From Psococerastis gibbosa (lineage: Eukaryota > Arthropoda > Insecta > Psocodea > Psocidae), in the NCBI GenBank assembly GCA_963971405.1, contig OZ020487.1, forward strand, positions 40,583,039 to 40,647,038: 64,000 bases of DNA, written 5' to 3'. Made by a program: the position numbers and the translations under genes. Positions 1-11,325 of this stretch are shown piece by piece; positions within the stretch are counted from its first letter, which is position 1, and every line of letters starts with the position of its first letter. The notes under the pieces were generated by a model. The model did not search any database and was not told where the DNA came from. It worked only from the letters and a program-made list of their open reading frames with translations.

Positions 1-85
1 GTTTTAGTTTGTAGATTGACGCCTATTGTTTCTCATTGTTATGAATCAATGCAGATATATATTCTACAATTTATAGACTATCGGT
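1..85. repeat. left arm of a 3.5-kb inverted repeat
   Basis: The first ~85 bases are an imperfect reverse complement of about 3435-3525 (shared blocks include GTTTTAGTTTGTAGATT and ATGAATCAAT). The arms enclose the 61-bp satellite and a hAT-like MITE. The left arm may continue outside the window, so the true element end is unknown. Confidence 0.6.
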
Positions 86-1187
86 ATCATCAGGCTAGAA
101 CCGGTCGACCTGATGACACTCTGTTATTTTCTGTGCCCTCATGCACATCGGCAGTAGTTTAATTCATTCTGACTTTGTTTCACTCTTCAGTCTTTTTGGT
201 GAAATAATTAATTTTATTTTTCACGCTGTCAGTTTACCCTATAACGCTAAGCATGCCTCTTTCTCTTCCAAGATTCGGAAATCTATATCAAATCAAATCA
301 AATATATTAATTTACCGTTTTTTGTACAATTACTTAGTAATGTGGTTCAGAGGGGCACCTTGATGACTTTGTGCAGTAGGCCGATTATGGCGTTTAGTAT
401 TAACTTACTCCTGGGGTTAAAACTGTAAGAAAACAAATTTTGAATAGCACTTTCCATTGTAAAATTATCTTGTTTACGTTTTTAATACCAGGGTACTATT
501 GTATATTAATCCCGGTATTATAACCGCCATGATCGGGCCGCTGGCAGTGGGTGGTTTATATTTTGCTGTCCAGAATGTTATTTTTCCTAGCAATTAATAA
601 GCTAAGCATTAGATACATACGTTTATCTATAGCGATTTATTTATTTATTTCACTGATTATCCGATAAAAAAAAATCATCGGAATTATCGGGATTCAAATC
701 CGCCAACTTTTACTGACTGGCACATTTGCAATTAATTTTAGTATTAGAATTATATTGCACTGTAGGTACCTACAAAATTGGGGACAGTACTTTTATGGAA
801 AATGTTGTTTAATGGAGTCAGTGAAGGGTCACATTAAGAGGCAAATGAGGCAGTGCCTCATTTAATCTTCAAATTAAAACGATGAAAGAAGTTTGTTTTT
901 TGAATTTAAAAAAATGTAGGCTACCCAAAAAATGATAATTCTAGAAGGAAAAATTAAAACTTTTAAATACCTCGAAAAAGAACAAAACTTAATCCAAGAA
1001 TAATTCACAAGGTACAATAACTTTGTTGAGGCATCAATACCCTGGTGCCCACATATTGCTAAAAATGTCAGGCACTAATGTTAGGTGGAAAATGCTCAAA
1101 CGTCGTGAATACATTTAAAAAAAATATTTTGCTGTTCTCAACTCCGTAATGCCGATGAGGCTGCTGCAGATTTTGCTTCTTAACCGT
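86..1187. other. no gene recognised; AT-rich spacer
   Basis: Only short frames without recognisable domains are seen, the longest 95 codons at 141-428. Nothing here supports a gene or a named repeat. Confidence 0.5.
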
Positions 1188-2162
1188 ATTCCATTAGCTT
1201 AACAGCACAGTCATTCCTCCGATTCAGCCAGCGAACTGGTCTGTCAGTCTTCCATTAGCTTAACAGTACGGTCATTCCTCCGATTCAGCCAGCTAACTGG
1301 TCTGTCAGTCTTCCATTAGCTTAACAGTACAGTCGTTCCGATTCAGTCAGCTAACTGGTCTGCCAGTATTCCATTAGCTTAACAGCACAGTCATTCCTCC
1401 AATTCAGCCAGCGAACTGGTCTGTCAGTCTTCCTTTAGCTTAACAGTACAGTCATACCTCCGATTCAGCCAGCTAACTGGTCTGTCAGTCTTCCATTAGC
1501 TTAACAGCACAGTCATTCCTCCGATTCAGCCAGCGAACTGGTCTGTCAGTTTTCCATTAGCTTAACAGCACAGTCATACCTCCGATTCAGCCAGCTAACT
1601 GGTCTGTCAGTCTTCCATTAGCTTAACAGCACAGTCATTCCTCCAATTCAGCCAGCGAACTGGTCTGTCAGTCTTCCTTTAGCTTAACAGCACAGTCATT
1701 CCTCCGATTCAGCCAGCGAACTGGTCTGTCAGTTTTCCATTAGCTTAACAGCACAGTCATACCTCCGATTCAGCCAGCTAACTGGTCTGTCAGTCTTCCA
1801 TTAGCTTAACAGCACAGTCATTCCTCCAATTCAGCCAGCGAACTGGTCTGTCAGTCTTCCTTTAGCTTAACAATACAGTCATACCTCCGATTCAGCCAGC
1901 TAACTGGTCTGTCAGTCTTCCATTAGCTTAACAGCACAGTCATTCCTCCGATTCAGCCAGCGAACTGGTCTGTCAGTTTTCCATTAGCTTAACAGCACAG
2001 TCATACCTCCGATTCAGCCAGCTAACTGGTCTGTCAGTCTTCCATTAGCTTAACAGCACAGTCATTCCTCCGATTCAGCCAGCGAACTGGTCTGTCAGTT
2101 TTCCATTAGCTTAACAGCACAGTCATTCCTCCGATTCAGCCAGCTAACTGGTCGGTCAGTTC
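1188..2162. repeat. 61-bp satellite array, about 16 copies
   Basis: A head-to-tail array with a 61-bp period: the AACAG of each unit falls at 1201, 1262, 1323, 1381, 1442, 1503, 1564, 1625, 1686, 1747, 1808, 1869, 1930, 1991, 2052 and 2113. One unit (1323) carries a 3-bp deletion. Variants mostly alternate between AGCGAACTGG and AGCTAACTGG, so the effective unit is often a 122-bp dimer. Units starting near 1503-1625 and 1686-1808 repeat the same three-variant order, suggesting a 183-bp higher-order duplication. There is no unique spacer between units and no coding potential. Confidence 0.95.
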
Positions 2163-2907
2163 TCTTCAAAATTTTCTTTCTTTTGTCGGCTGTGCCTCCC
2201 CAAATTTCACCCTTGCGAGTCGACACTGTATACTGAAGTGTAGGTTAGGTTTCTTTCATAAAAAAAAAATGTTTATTTCGGTAAAGTTTTTGAAGCATCA
2301 CTGTTGAAATATTCCGTGAAATACGGTAATTGAGGGTTCCGTCAAAAGACAAAGGAAAGGTTCCAATTAAGAGTGGTACGTTATAATTAACATCCTTTTG
2401 TGAGACGGCAACATGTCTGCAGACAACTCGTTTCAAAGGTATCTTTAGAGTCAGAACTTCGCTCCAGCCACGTTTCTTGCTTTTTGTCTACAGTATCATA
2501 GGTCGATGCGTGTGTGTTGTAAGTTTCATAATTATGATCTTATAATAACGCACAATATTCCTTGGTTAAGTGGGTTGGTTCGAGTTTACCAAAATTCATT
2601 AAAAGTCATTATTTTTTTATGTATGTACAATATTTATAATATTGCAATTTTCACCAAATAAAAACTATAGGCCTGTCATAGGTTAAGTAGGACGAAATTG
2701 TACCTTTTAGTGTACCATATCAGAACTAGCGGTTCACCTTGGGTACATCCTCACCCAAGAAGCTGCAGATATGCTTAAGAACAAATTGAACTACCCTACT
2801 ACTGTTTTTTTTTACAAAGTAGAATTTATCATGGAAAAAAACTATTATAGAACCATGGTACGGTAGTAGAAAACAATCTCCTCTACAATTTGATGTAGTT
2901 GACACCT
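2163..2907. other. no gene recognised
   Basis: Unique-looking AT-rich sequence between the satellite and a small palindrome. The short frame at 2245-2436 on the minus strand has no recognisable motif. Confidence 0.4.
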
Positions 2908-2996
2908 ACACCGTTTTGCCACTGTTTTTGAAGGTGTGAAAAATCCAAGGCTAGGCTAGGGCTGCGCCTTCAAAAACTGTAGCCAAATAACGGTGT
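2908..2996. repeat. 89-bp palindrome (mini foldback)
   Basis: The ends ACACCGTTTTGCCACTG and CAGT(A/G)GC..AACGGTGT are imperfect inverted repeats of about 30 bp each around a short GC-richer loop. It could be a tiny MITE; no target duplication is clear. Confidence 0.6.
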
Positions 2997-3191
2997 TGTC
3001 GCCGACTGCATATACTATTTATCAAAATGTGGATGAGCATTTTTAATACTTTATACAATATGTCTACTCTCATTTTTGGGTCTACAATCAATATTTCATG
3101 TAAATTCGACTTTGCACAATAAAAGCGTCAGGAGTGTCTGATTTTTTGTGCTAATTTAAGAAACGGTAGGATGTCCGCAGCGATAACGTAC

Positions 3192-3405
3192 CAGTGCTGG
3201 ATTTATATTTTTATGAGTGTAGGCCACTTTATTTCCGCCGCCCCATGTACATATCATTCTAAAATAATAATTAACCATTTGTAGTAAAGGGGATTTATTA
3301 AAAGTATAAAAAACCATGAGATAACCAGTGGACGTGTTTGACTTTTATCCTCTGAAATCTGCCGCCCCTAGGACGCTGCCGCGGCCTTTTATAAATCCAG
3401 GACAG
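3192..3405. mobile_element. hAT-like MITE, degenerate
   Basis: Left end CAGTGCTGGATTTATA and right end TATAAATCCAGGACAG are inverted repeats differing at two positions. The CAGTG start resembles the hAT MITEs elsewhere in the window. No 8-bp target duplication is visible, so the copy is old or the class is wrong. Confidence 0.45.
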
Positions 3406-3434
3406 TACAGTGTATAAAACACCTAATCAACTAC

Positions 3435-3525
3435 AAAAGTATATAGCATAGAATACATATACTGTATATCTGTATTGATTCATAGTGAAAACAATAGGCG
3501 TTTAATCTACAAACTAAAACAATAC
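3435..3525. repeat. right arm of the 3.5-kb inverted repeat
   Basis: Reverse complement counterpart of the first ~85 bases of the window, with small indels. Confidence 0.6.
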
Positions 3526-3727
3526 AACAAAATAACCAATAAAACACTAAAACCAATAACCTAAAACAATGTAGGTACCATGTGATGCAATAAAACGTTG
3601 TTTGGTTTCCGTATAAGGCTTATCTACATAGTCTTTAAGCACTAAGAAAGGATCATGAATCCTGACGTGCAGTGCACCTGTATCGTTAATATGCAATGTA
3701 CCAATATATACTCGTACGACCTCGTAA

Positions 3728-4400
3728 GGCGGCAATTCCACCGGCGATTTTACTTCATTTGTGATTTGAGATTTTTTGTTTGTTTTATTTTATGGAGACT
3801 ATTATGTTGATACTTAACTTATCTATTATAAATGAAGTTATAATGTGGTAGCAGAAAAAAAGAAAGAAAGAAATATATTTATCATACAATACAAAATGAA
3901 ATTAATTATACAACAAACCCACTAAGAAATTAACAGTTTTCCTACTAAATACAGTATATATATGTATAAATTCCTCCTTGGGCACATCAATCAAAACCTA
4001 TGAAAGGTTTGTGTGATTGAAATTGTGATGTTTTAACATAAGAATTATCCTTTTACTTTTAGGGCGAGCGCGACCGAAATTACCGAGTTACCAGAATCCG
4101 GACGCGGTCGCCCTAAAAATTGTTTTCTTTTATTGTTATAAATAGAAATATTTTTATATAGCTTAAGTAATAATAATAAATTTTGAAAAGTTTCTAGAAA
4201 ATTACAGGAGGATAAAGTGCAATTGGCTAATAGATTTGAATTGAGTTATTTTTTAATCCAGATTTTTATTAGACATCATTAATAAGTTTCTACCATATTA
4301 TAACTTAATTTATAATAGATAAGTTAATTATCTCCTTAAAACAAAACAAACAAATATCTCAAATCACAAATGAAGTAAATTCGCCGGTGGAATTGCCGCC
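3728..4400. mobile_element. 673-bp foldback MITE, PIF/Harbinger-like
   Basis: Terminal inverted arms of roughly 115-125 bp begin GGCGGCAATTCCACCGG and end CCGGTGGAATTGCCGCC, and both arms carry the stretch AACTTATCTATTATAAAT or its complement. The element is flanked by TAA and TTA. The GG(C/T)G..ATTCCA terminus and T-A rich trinucleotide flank are shared with the other foldback MITEs in this window. Inside lies a second palindrome (about 4058-4119, arms reading TTAGGGCG..CGCCCTAA). No transposase is present, so it is non-autonomous. Confidence 0.75.
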
Positions 4401-4409
4401 TTACGTCTT

Positions 4410-5110
4410 CCCGAGTAAGAAGTGCAAACTGTTTACATCCTAAGTTTATGTATATAGGTACTGTGATTTTCAATACCTGTCTAGTCTTTCTCTTTCACTT
4501 CCTATGTATCCATGTATAAATTCTAGCATAGAATAGAATAGGTAGTTTACAATCATTGCTACAAAAAGGGTCATCCTTGCTCTTACTCCCCCGGGAAAAC
4601 CTTTCTAATAAAATGACAGCACAAAAAAGGTGAGAAAATTTTCGAGTTCATTTTTATCTTGGTGGGTATTTGAAAGGGCGGTGGTCGTTGCGTCAAAGGT
4701 AAGATATAAATCACCCCTTCCATTCAAAATTCACCCCATCTTGCCGCACCTCAAAGTATATAATCCACAAAATCTCTATTGGCTTTCAGGTGCTGAAAGT
4801 GTTTATGGGCCACCCGGAAAGGTAAAAACGGGCCTGTGTCCCGGAAACGGATGGCAGTAAATATAAAAATCTGACTGCCGTGTGAAAATTAGCACGGAAG
4901 TTCTGTACTAAGGGCCGAGAAAGAACGGGAGCCTGAAATACGGCTGTGTGACGATGGGCTGATATTATATTTTACGGCTTTCGCACATTTTCTCCATTTT
5001 CGAATTGTCCTGAACTTTTTGTTTTGCCCTATAACTTACGGTATCGAAGGCTCTGTGTAAAGAAAATTGGGTTAGAAAAACTTTATTACTGACATCAAGT
5101 ATATCTATAG
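4410..5110. other. no gene recognised
   Basis: The 76-codon frame at 4630-4860 has no recognisable domain. I see no repeat shared with the rest of the window. Confidence 0.35.
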
Positions 5111-5123
5111 TTTCGGCATGCGA

Positions 5124-5318
5124 TCGTCTAAGACAGCCAGAAGACCGCATGCCGAAAAAGATGTACAAAGCAAGCATGACAGGAAGAAAGACGACTGGCC
5201 GGACGTCTTCGAAAACGCTGGAAGGATGAGTTGGGAGTCCAAAACCGAGATGACTGGAGGAGTGTTGTCGAGCAGGTCAAAACTCATCAAGAGCTGTAGA
5301 ACCCGAAGAAGAAGTATC
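5124..5318 (+). pseudogene. RTE-like LINE 3' tail
   Basis: Two frames joined by a frameshift near 5200 resemble the C-terminal tail of RTE-type reverse transcriptases: the upstream frame reads DRMPKKMYKASMTGRK, the downstream frame RKRWKDELG followed by DDWRSVVEQVKTHQEL and a stop. A short GAA-repeat tail follows, typical of the retroposed tails seen at 30.0, 53.8, 56.7 and 58.9 kb. All of the catalytic RT is missing. A perfect 11-bp inverted repeat (TTCGGCATGCG at 5112, complement at 5146) spans the left boundary. Confidence 0.65.
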
Positions 5319-5329
5319 TAGTTTCCCAT

Positions 5330-6821
5330 GTTGTAATATCGTAGGTTATGCATATAACTATATTTTTTTATTTATTATATCTAAGAATAAGTTAGAATCG
5401 CAGCTTCTTGAAAAAGCATCTATTTTTGCCGGCTTTGGCACTTGAAAGCGGAACTTATTCCTCTTAATAGGATTGTGGATGTCTTTCGGGGTAATCTTTA
5501 CAGGTACCTTATCGAACACATAACCTATAACTTTGTTGAAAACATCTACAACAAAAGGAATTGAGTCAAATCTCCAGAGACTTGTCCTAGATTCTTCCTA
5601 CAAAGTTAAATAGGTACGTTAAATAGGTACGTGGTACTTTGGTATGGGACTTTGTCTTCAAAGTCGCTGAGCTTCTGAGTAATGTCTTCTTATGATCTCA
5701 GAGTGAAGACACAAAAATCCCTAATCTTTACTTTACTTGAAATTTCTTTACGTTTCACATGCAGCTTTCAAATGCTGGTCAGTCAGTATATTAATTGATT
5801 GATTGGTCCATTTCTTCGCGTCCTAAAAAAATTGTTTAAACTGACAAAGAATTATGTTACAACCAAGATGATGCAAGATTTAAAATAACAAGTTTTTAAA
5901 GGCTAGTATATGAATATGTAATGATTATACTTAAAAACACACATAAAAAAGCGATAAGATAGGTACCTACTGCAGGTAATGTTCCTTGAAATTTAAACCG
6001 CATGAAAGTTATACACTTAATTTTGCATTCGACACATAAAAGTCACTATAAAGGCTATAAAAACATAAATTCAAACAATCATGCACCTAAGTTTACCTTC
6101 CGTGCGATGTGAACACGAGTAACAGCTGTAACATGAATATATATACAGGTAGCTGACGAAAGTTTGAAACATATACAGTGCATTCCTCGTGGAATATTTA
6201 TCGTTTTCATTGGTTTACAAGTGTGTTCGTGAGCACTCAAAAGCATTCCACAACCTGTCAGTAAGTCCATGTTTACAACAATGTATTTGTAGCCGCGGAC
6301 CACTGCCATAAAATGCATAAGTTATATCTTAAACTGAAACGTTAACTGTTTTGGTCGAACGAGGCCATAAAAATCCTGGTGCAGATAGGTACGTTGTAAA
6401 ACGTTTATTAACTAAACGTTAAACGTTAAACGCTTATTAACTATTACATTGTTCATGATACAATACTTTGTAGTTGTCAGGCCATTAAAATTTTAAATTA
6501 CAATCGATGGGTGAATGCATTTTATATCATATCGCAGGAAATTTAATCGTAGAGTTGTCAAAAACATCCGGACAAAAAGATGACATTTTTCTAATCATTT
6601 GGATACATGATTTGCACCTCATTCTAATTCAATAGCTGTTACTTGACTTTTGAAAACCTATTTTAATGCTTTAGTAGCTATATATTAACGCATTAATTTT
6701 TTTTACCTTTATTTAGTTGGGGAAATGCTTTTTACCCATCAATTTAAGTTCCATTTCATTAACATTTCACCATTGTCAATTGAAGTCCTATCCGCAAATG
6801 CCGGCACCAGAGTACTTACTG
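5330..6821. other. no gene recognised; one shared repeat fragment
   Basis: Mostly unassigned AT-rich sequence. A segment of about 75 bp at 5885-5960 matches 8900-8975 with a few indels (shared ATGATTATACTTAAAAACAC), so it is a dispersed repeat of unknown type. The 79-codon minus-strand frame at 6079-6318 is unrecognised. Confidence 0.4.
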
Positions 6822-6829
6822 TTTACGTT

Positions 6830-7094
6830 CAGTGGCGGCGCTAGAAATTTTAAGGCGGGGGGCCATGGGGGGCATGACTTCTATCTGGGGGGGGGGGGCA
6901 ATGAAAAAAAAACATTTTTCATTGGAAGTAGGTATAATGAAAGTAAGTAAAATGTAACCATTACTAAAATTCTGCTAGGCCTAGATATAACATGTAAAAT
7001 ATCTCATAAGTGGGGGGGGGGCCCAGGGGGGGCCACAGAAACTTTCGGGGGGCAGGCCCCCCCCCCCCCGGGCACCCCCGTAGCGCCGCCACTG
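6830..7094. mobile_element. hAT-like MITE with 8-bp target duplication
   Basis: Perfect 14-bp terminal inverted repeats CAGTGGCGGCGCTA and TAGCGCCGCCACTG, flanked by a perfect 8-bp direct repeat TTTACGTT (6822-6829 and 7095-7102). CAGTG-type ends and an 8-bp duplication are hallmarks of hAT transposition. The interior is non-coding with several G and C runs of 8-14 nt, so it depends on an outside transposase. Confidence 0.88.
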
Positions 7095-7109
7095 TTTACG
7101 TTGTGCTAA

Positions 7110-8240
7110 ATGCCGAAGGTAGACAAGTCCAAACATTGCAATACAAAGAAGGTTATTAAATTTTAGAATTGCAAACCCCTAGCCCCCCCCCCCCCTACCC
7201 CCCGTCTCCCTATCTAAACATCTAGAACCCTGTTGGAGTTATGAGTTGCAATTCCAATTCCATTATTAACACATTGGGAAATGCGGTCAGAAAACGTTTT
7301 CCTCTTTCTCGTGATTTCATTTCATCAGCTTAGAAATTTATTTAAAGAAAAACACTACTAGGTGTTTTAAATAATAAAACACAGGTGGTTTTGATGCTTT
7401 CACTTTTATGGTGCGATTTTTTACGACGCACGTGCCAGACTGATTTTTACTCATCCTCAGTGAAAAGAGTCTATGTGATGCATCCTTTTTTTTCCTTTTT
7501 TATTATTATGGTATGTTTCTTGACTTTTAAATAGGACAGGCAGGTACAGTAGCTACTTTAATGAGCGTTTTGTACGCCATAATAATTATTTTATCGTATA
7601 CGGATGGATGTTGTGCTTATTAAATAGGCTATTGGATGTCCTACACGCTATAATATAAATTTTATTATAAAAGGATTTAACGCATTCCTGTACAGATATA
7701 TCAACATAAATCTAAAAATCAAGGTAAATAATAAAATCTCTATGATTTTTATCAATGCTTTATTTGACTCCTTTAGAGAGAGAGAGAGGCGTTGCCAATG
7801 ATGCACTATGTTCTTCTGAAATATTTTTTTAAACAACCAAGTACGCGATTTTGAAAATATCAGTTTAATGACTAATACTGCCATATCATGTTTCACAAAG
7901 TCAAATAACAGAAGAGATATTCTTAATACAGGATCTAAACAAGCCAAGTCTCTGTATACCCGCACATATATTTTCTTAAAATGAAAAATGATTCCATTAG
8001 TTCTTGTATAGTTGTAATTTGAGTGGGGAGCCTATGCAGTAAGAAGAGGTTAAAATGGAAATCACTGTAGAAGGGAAGGAAAAAGGAGCGAGAAAATGGT
8101 AATAAGCAATAAACTTGTGAGACATGACAGGTTATTACAAGTGACAAAAAATTTCATATATTTCAAATCCATTGCACTATTTTATAAAATTTCAAGACGT
8201 AAGCCTCACTCCCAAGGAGTTTTTATGGCTGTGAGAATAG
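7110..8240. other. no gene recognised
   Basis: Contains a C-run at 7180-7205 and AT-rich DNA. The minus-strand frame of 105 codons at 7648-7965 has no recognisable motif and ordinary AT-rich composition. Confidence 0.35.
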
Positions 8241-8244
8241 CTTT

Positions 8245-8812
8245 AAAGCTGGAGAGAGTTTCCAATATATTGGACTTTTTTTCTTTTTGCGTAAAGTGCT
8301 GTATAGAAATCAGCAAAGTGAATTTTAATCTTATCGAATCTTCCTAAAATTTGAACTTGATTCTGACAGACAATTTGAAGGGCTAATTATGTGGTCGTAG
8401 ACCTACTAGCTTGCCCTACTGAATAGCATTAAAGCTGGAGAAAGTTTCCAATATATTGGACTTTTTTTCTTTTTGCGTAAAGTGCTGTATAGAAATCAGC
8501 AAAGTGAATTTTAATCTTATCGTATCTTCCTAAAATTTCAACTTGATTCCAACAGACAATTTGAAGGGCTAATTATATGGTCGTAGACCTACTAGCTTGC
8601 CCTACTGAATAGCATTAAAGCTGGAGAAAGTTTCCAATATTATATTGAACTTTTTTCTCTTTTTGCGTAAAGTGCTGTATAGAAATCAGCAATGTTAATT
8701 TTAATCGTATCGTTTCTTCCTAAAATTTGGACTTGATTCTGATAGACAATTCCATTTCTGATTATAATTATTTGAAGGGCCATTTATGGACGTATGCTTA
8801 CTTGCCCTGCCA
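8245..8812. repeat. 186-bp tandem triplication
   Basis: Three adjacent copies begin AAAGCTGGAGA at 8245, 8431 and 8617, a 186-bp period. Copies 1 and 2 are nearly identical; copy 3 has small insertions and diverges after about 8740. The third copy runs into a sequence (CCAACGACCCCAT) that also starts the large foldback family near 18580, 29190 and 62350. Confidence 0.9.
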
Positions 8813-9237
8813 ACGACCCCATCAGTTTTTCGGACATAATTGGGATTGTTTCCGCATTAATTTTTGGCCGTTGGCAAACTGGTTCACATCCTCGATTTGA
8901 AATAACAAGTTTTGACAGGCTAGTAGGCTATATGAATATGTGATGATTATACTTAAAAACACACATAAAAAGGCATACCCACTACAAAACTTAATTAGTG
9001 ACAATGGACAAGCTGAGACATACTTAACACAGGCGTTAGCTTGATTTAACCGTGTACTCCCCCCACCAGGCGGACAGAGCTGTTTGAAGCAAAAATCCTG
9101 AAAGCATGCGTCAGAAAACAACAAACAAACAATGGTTATTTCGCGACATTTTCTATGTTTCTAGGACTTAAGCTAACCTATACGTACTGACTTTGACTTT
9201 TTCTTTTGTTGTTACTAAGCCAACCTAGCGAAGTTAA

Positions 9238-9412
9238 GACTATAAAGCCCTTTCTTACACTCCACCAGGAAGGCCCGGGACCGCCTGCTTTACATGCCCT
9301 CTGAAGCATGGCCAGAAAATTTAGCATTTTTGGAACTCGAACCAACAACCTATCGAGTGAAAGTCGGAGTCCGTACCACTACTCTACATGTCCTAAACTA
9401 TATAATAGGTTC
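9238..9412 (-). mobile_element. tRNA-derived SINE, family S3
   Basis: Reverse complement matches the plus copies at 30.2, 37.8 and 47.8 kb. The head carries a polymerase III B-box-like stretch (GGTTCGAGTTCC), then the diagnostic GGCATGTAAAGCAGGCGGTCCCGGGC region and a conserved AGAGGGCTTTATAG tail block. Non-coding and dependent on LINE machinery. Confidence 0.75.
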
Positions 9413-9419
9413 ACATATA

Positions 9420-9960
9420 GAATATTATGTATAAAGTCTCACAGTGCCGCTTATGGCAATATGTGAGTGGTATAAAATCGTTTCTAATTTTTTTTTCACT
9501 CCAAAACATACATGTATAACGCATATTTCTCAGAGAAAAAAAATTGAGGGCATGATTCCAGTTTCAAAACATGGAAAACAGCGGTTCCAGCAAGCTGTCA
9601 GGTAGGGGTATAAAGTATGCATGGGGTGCATTATGGGGGAAGGATGAGGTACAGCATGTGTTCCACCGCCAAACCTTTCAAGTTTGATTCTTTGTTTCCC
9701 TAGTCTTTTCCCTTTTTTTTAAGGTTAGCATGACCTTTGGATACAGCGGCACTTTCGAATATAATTTTATTTTATAAACCAGGTCGCGAAACAAGTTCTT
9801 CAATTGAATTATCAAATAATAGAGTAACGACGTAGACTACCTATATCTGGTTTTCATTAAGTGCAAGTATATAGTCTTCTTATTTAAATGTCTCTTTTAT
9901 CGAAGATTGGCGATCGTAATGACAATTTGAACCTTGCAGACAGCTGCTCTGAAAAGAGAA
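9420..9960. other. no gene recognised
   Basis: Unassigned sequence; no shared repeat or coding motif seen. Confidence 0.35.
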
Positions 9961-9974
9961 GCCAGTTTCTCAAG

Positions 9975-10410
9975 CCCAGCGCAAAAAGTGCCCGAGCAGT
10001 GGTTGCTTATTTAGTGGAGGCAACTATTCTCCCCGTGACATAGCCATCCTCGGGCTACTGGGGCGTTTTCTAGCTTATCCAGCACCACCAGACTTGCCAC
10101 CACACCCTCCGATTATGCCACTGCTTGGTCGGGGACTGCTTATTCGTTATATTCTCAGCTAGCCACCATATTTGGTGGCTTTTTCACTATCCGCCACCTG
10201 TGACCCCAAGGCCGTAGCCAAGGGGGAGTTCATGGGGGTTCAACCCCCCCCCCCAAATGAAATGGCTTGACACTAGATAGAATTGGATTTTGAGAGGAAA
10301 AATTGAAACTACTATCCAATGAAATTTCTGAACCCCCCCCCCCCCCCAAATTAAAAATCCTGGCTACGGCCTTGTGTGACCCCACTAGTGGTCTGCATCT
10401 CAGCCCTAGT
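9975..10410. repeat. dispersed repeat U, copy interrupted by a hAT MITE
   Basis: Sequence on both sides of the MITE at 10207-10374 is an imperfect reverse complement of 51225-51445, including the blocks AGTGGTTGCTTATTTAGT and CCGCCACCTGTGACC. The 51.2-kb copy lacks the MITE and serves as an empty site. Function and class unknown. Confidence 0.75.
10207..10374. mobile_element. hAT-like MITE with paralogous empty site
   Basis: Perfect 13-bp terminal inverted repeats CAAGGCCGTAGCC and GGCTACGGCCTTG lie within an exact 8-bp direct repeat TGTGACCC (10199-10206, 10375-10382). The related repeat at 51225-51445 reads straight through this point with one copy of the target (CGACCCC), confirming insertion. 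The 168-bp interior has two C-runs. A shorter relative is at 32980-33126. Confidence 0.92.
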
Positions 10411-10419
10411 TTTTAATGC

Positions 10420-11322
10420 AATATTTAGGTTAAGTAACGATGGCATAAGTTTTTCCAGGCATGTGTTATATATATGTTTGCAAATATCTGCCACCTACGC
10501 TAGCCCTGGCTATTATTGAATTGATTTAATTATTAATCGCATTCTGTACTTCTTTGGGTTGGAAAAATTAATATACTAGGTACAATATTATACTCTGTAC
10601 TCTGTATTCTACTCAAAAACTGCATGAAATTCTAACGACAATACCAGGTCGGAAGGTTGATAGCATTGTAATGAAATATATAGTACTACACCGTGTTTGA
10701 AATACGAGTCGGTACTAAACCACTCTGTGAAATTATACGAAGCAAACGACAAGCGCCATATTCGTAGAAATTCACTCGTTAAATAGGTTGCCTAGTATTT
10801 ACCTAGCTGACAAAAGGATCCCCTTGACATTTGGAAAAGGAGTCTACGTCAGCGACGGGAGAAAAGGGCTCAAATTGGTTGTTAGGCTGGCTCCATTGTC
10901 AGCACCAGTTGCTCGCTCTTGTGCTTTCCATTATTTGCTATTTAGTGAAAATGGATACCGTTGCCGTGTCTACAGCAACGCTATTACAAGCAATTTCGTA
11001 CCGTACTAATGATTACTTATACAGTACCTATTGTATTGTTTATTTGGGGAGGGTCCCATCAACGCTTGAAAAGTCTCGGTAAGCAATGCCAAGAATGTGT
11101 TGGTAGTTATCGATACTTTTCAAGTGATGGTGGAACTGGGCCTTGGTTGTGCGGGACCTTACTTTCTCAAACTTTTTTAGAAAAATTCTCGTAATAGAGA
11201 AAACCTCTTATGTAGCATTTTGCATCTTGCAATATAGCTCTGCTTCTATATATCATCTATCGTTATACTTTTAGAATTTTAGATTAGACTAGATACCGTC
11301 TCCCTATATTGCTAGAGGTTCA
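10420..11322. other. no gene recognised
   Basis: Overlapping short frames at 10788-11194 share no recognisable motif and are probably chance. No repeat shared with the rest of the window was seen. Confidence 0.35.
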
Positions 11323-11325
11323 TAG

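Noticed and set aside
1188-2162. CRISPR-like array
   Set aside because: The 61-bp units are contiguous and all alike; there are no unique spacers or cas genes, and the rest of the window is animal-like.
7648-7965. 105-codon minus-strand gene
   Set aside because: AT-rich, no recognisable domain, no splice or promoter support; chance frames of this size are expected in 64 kb.
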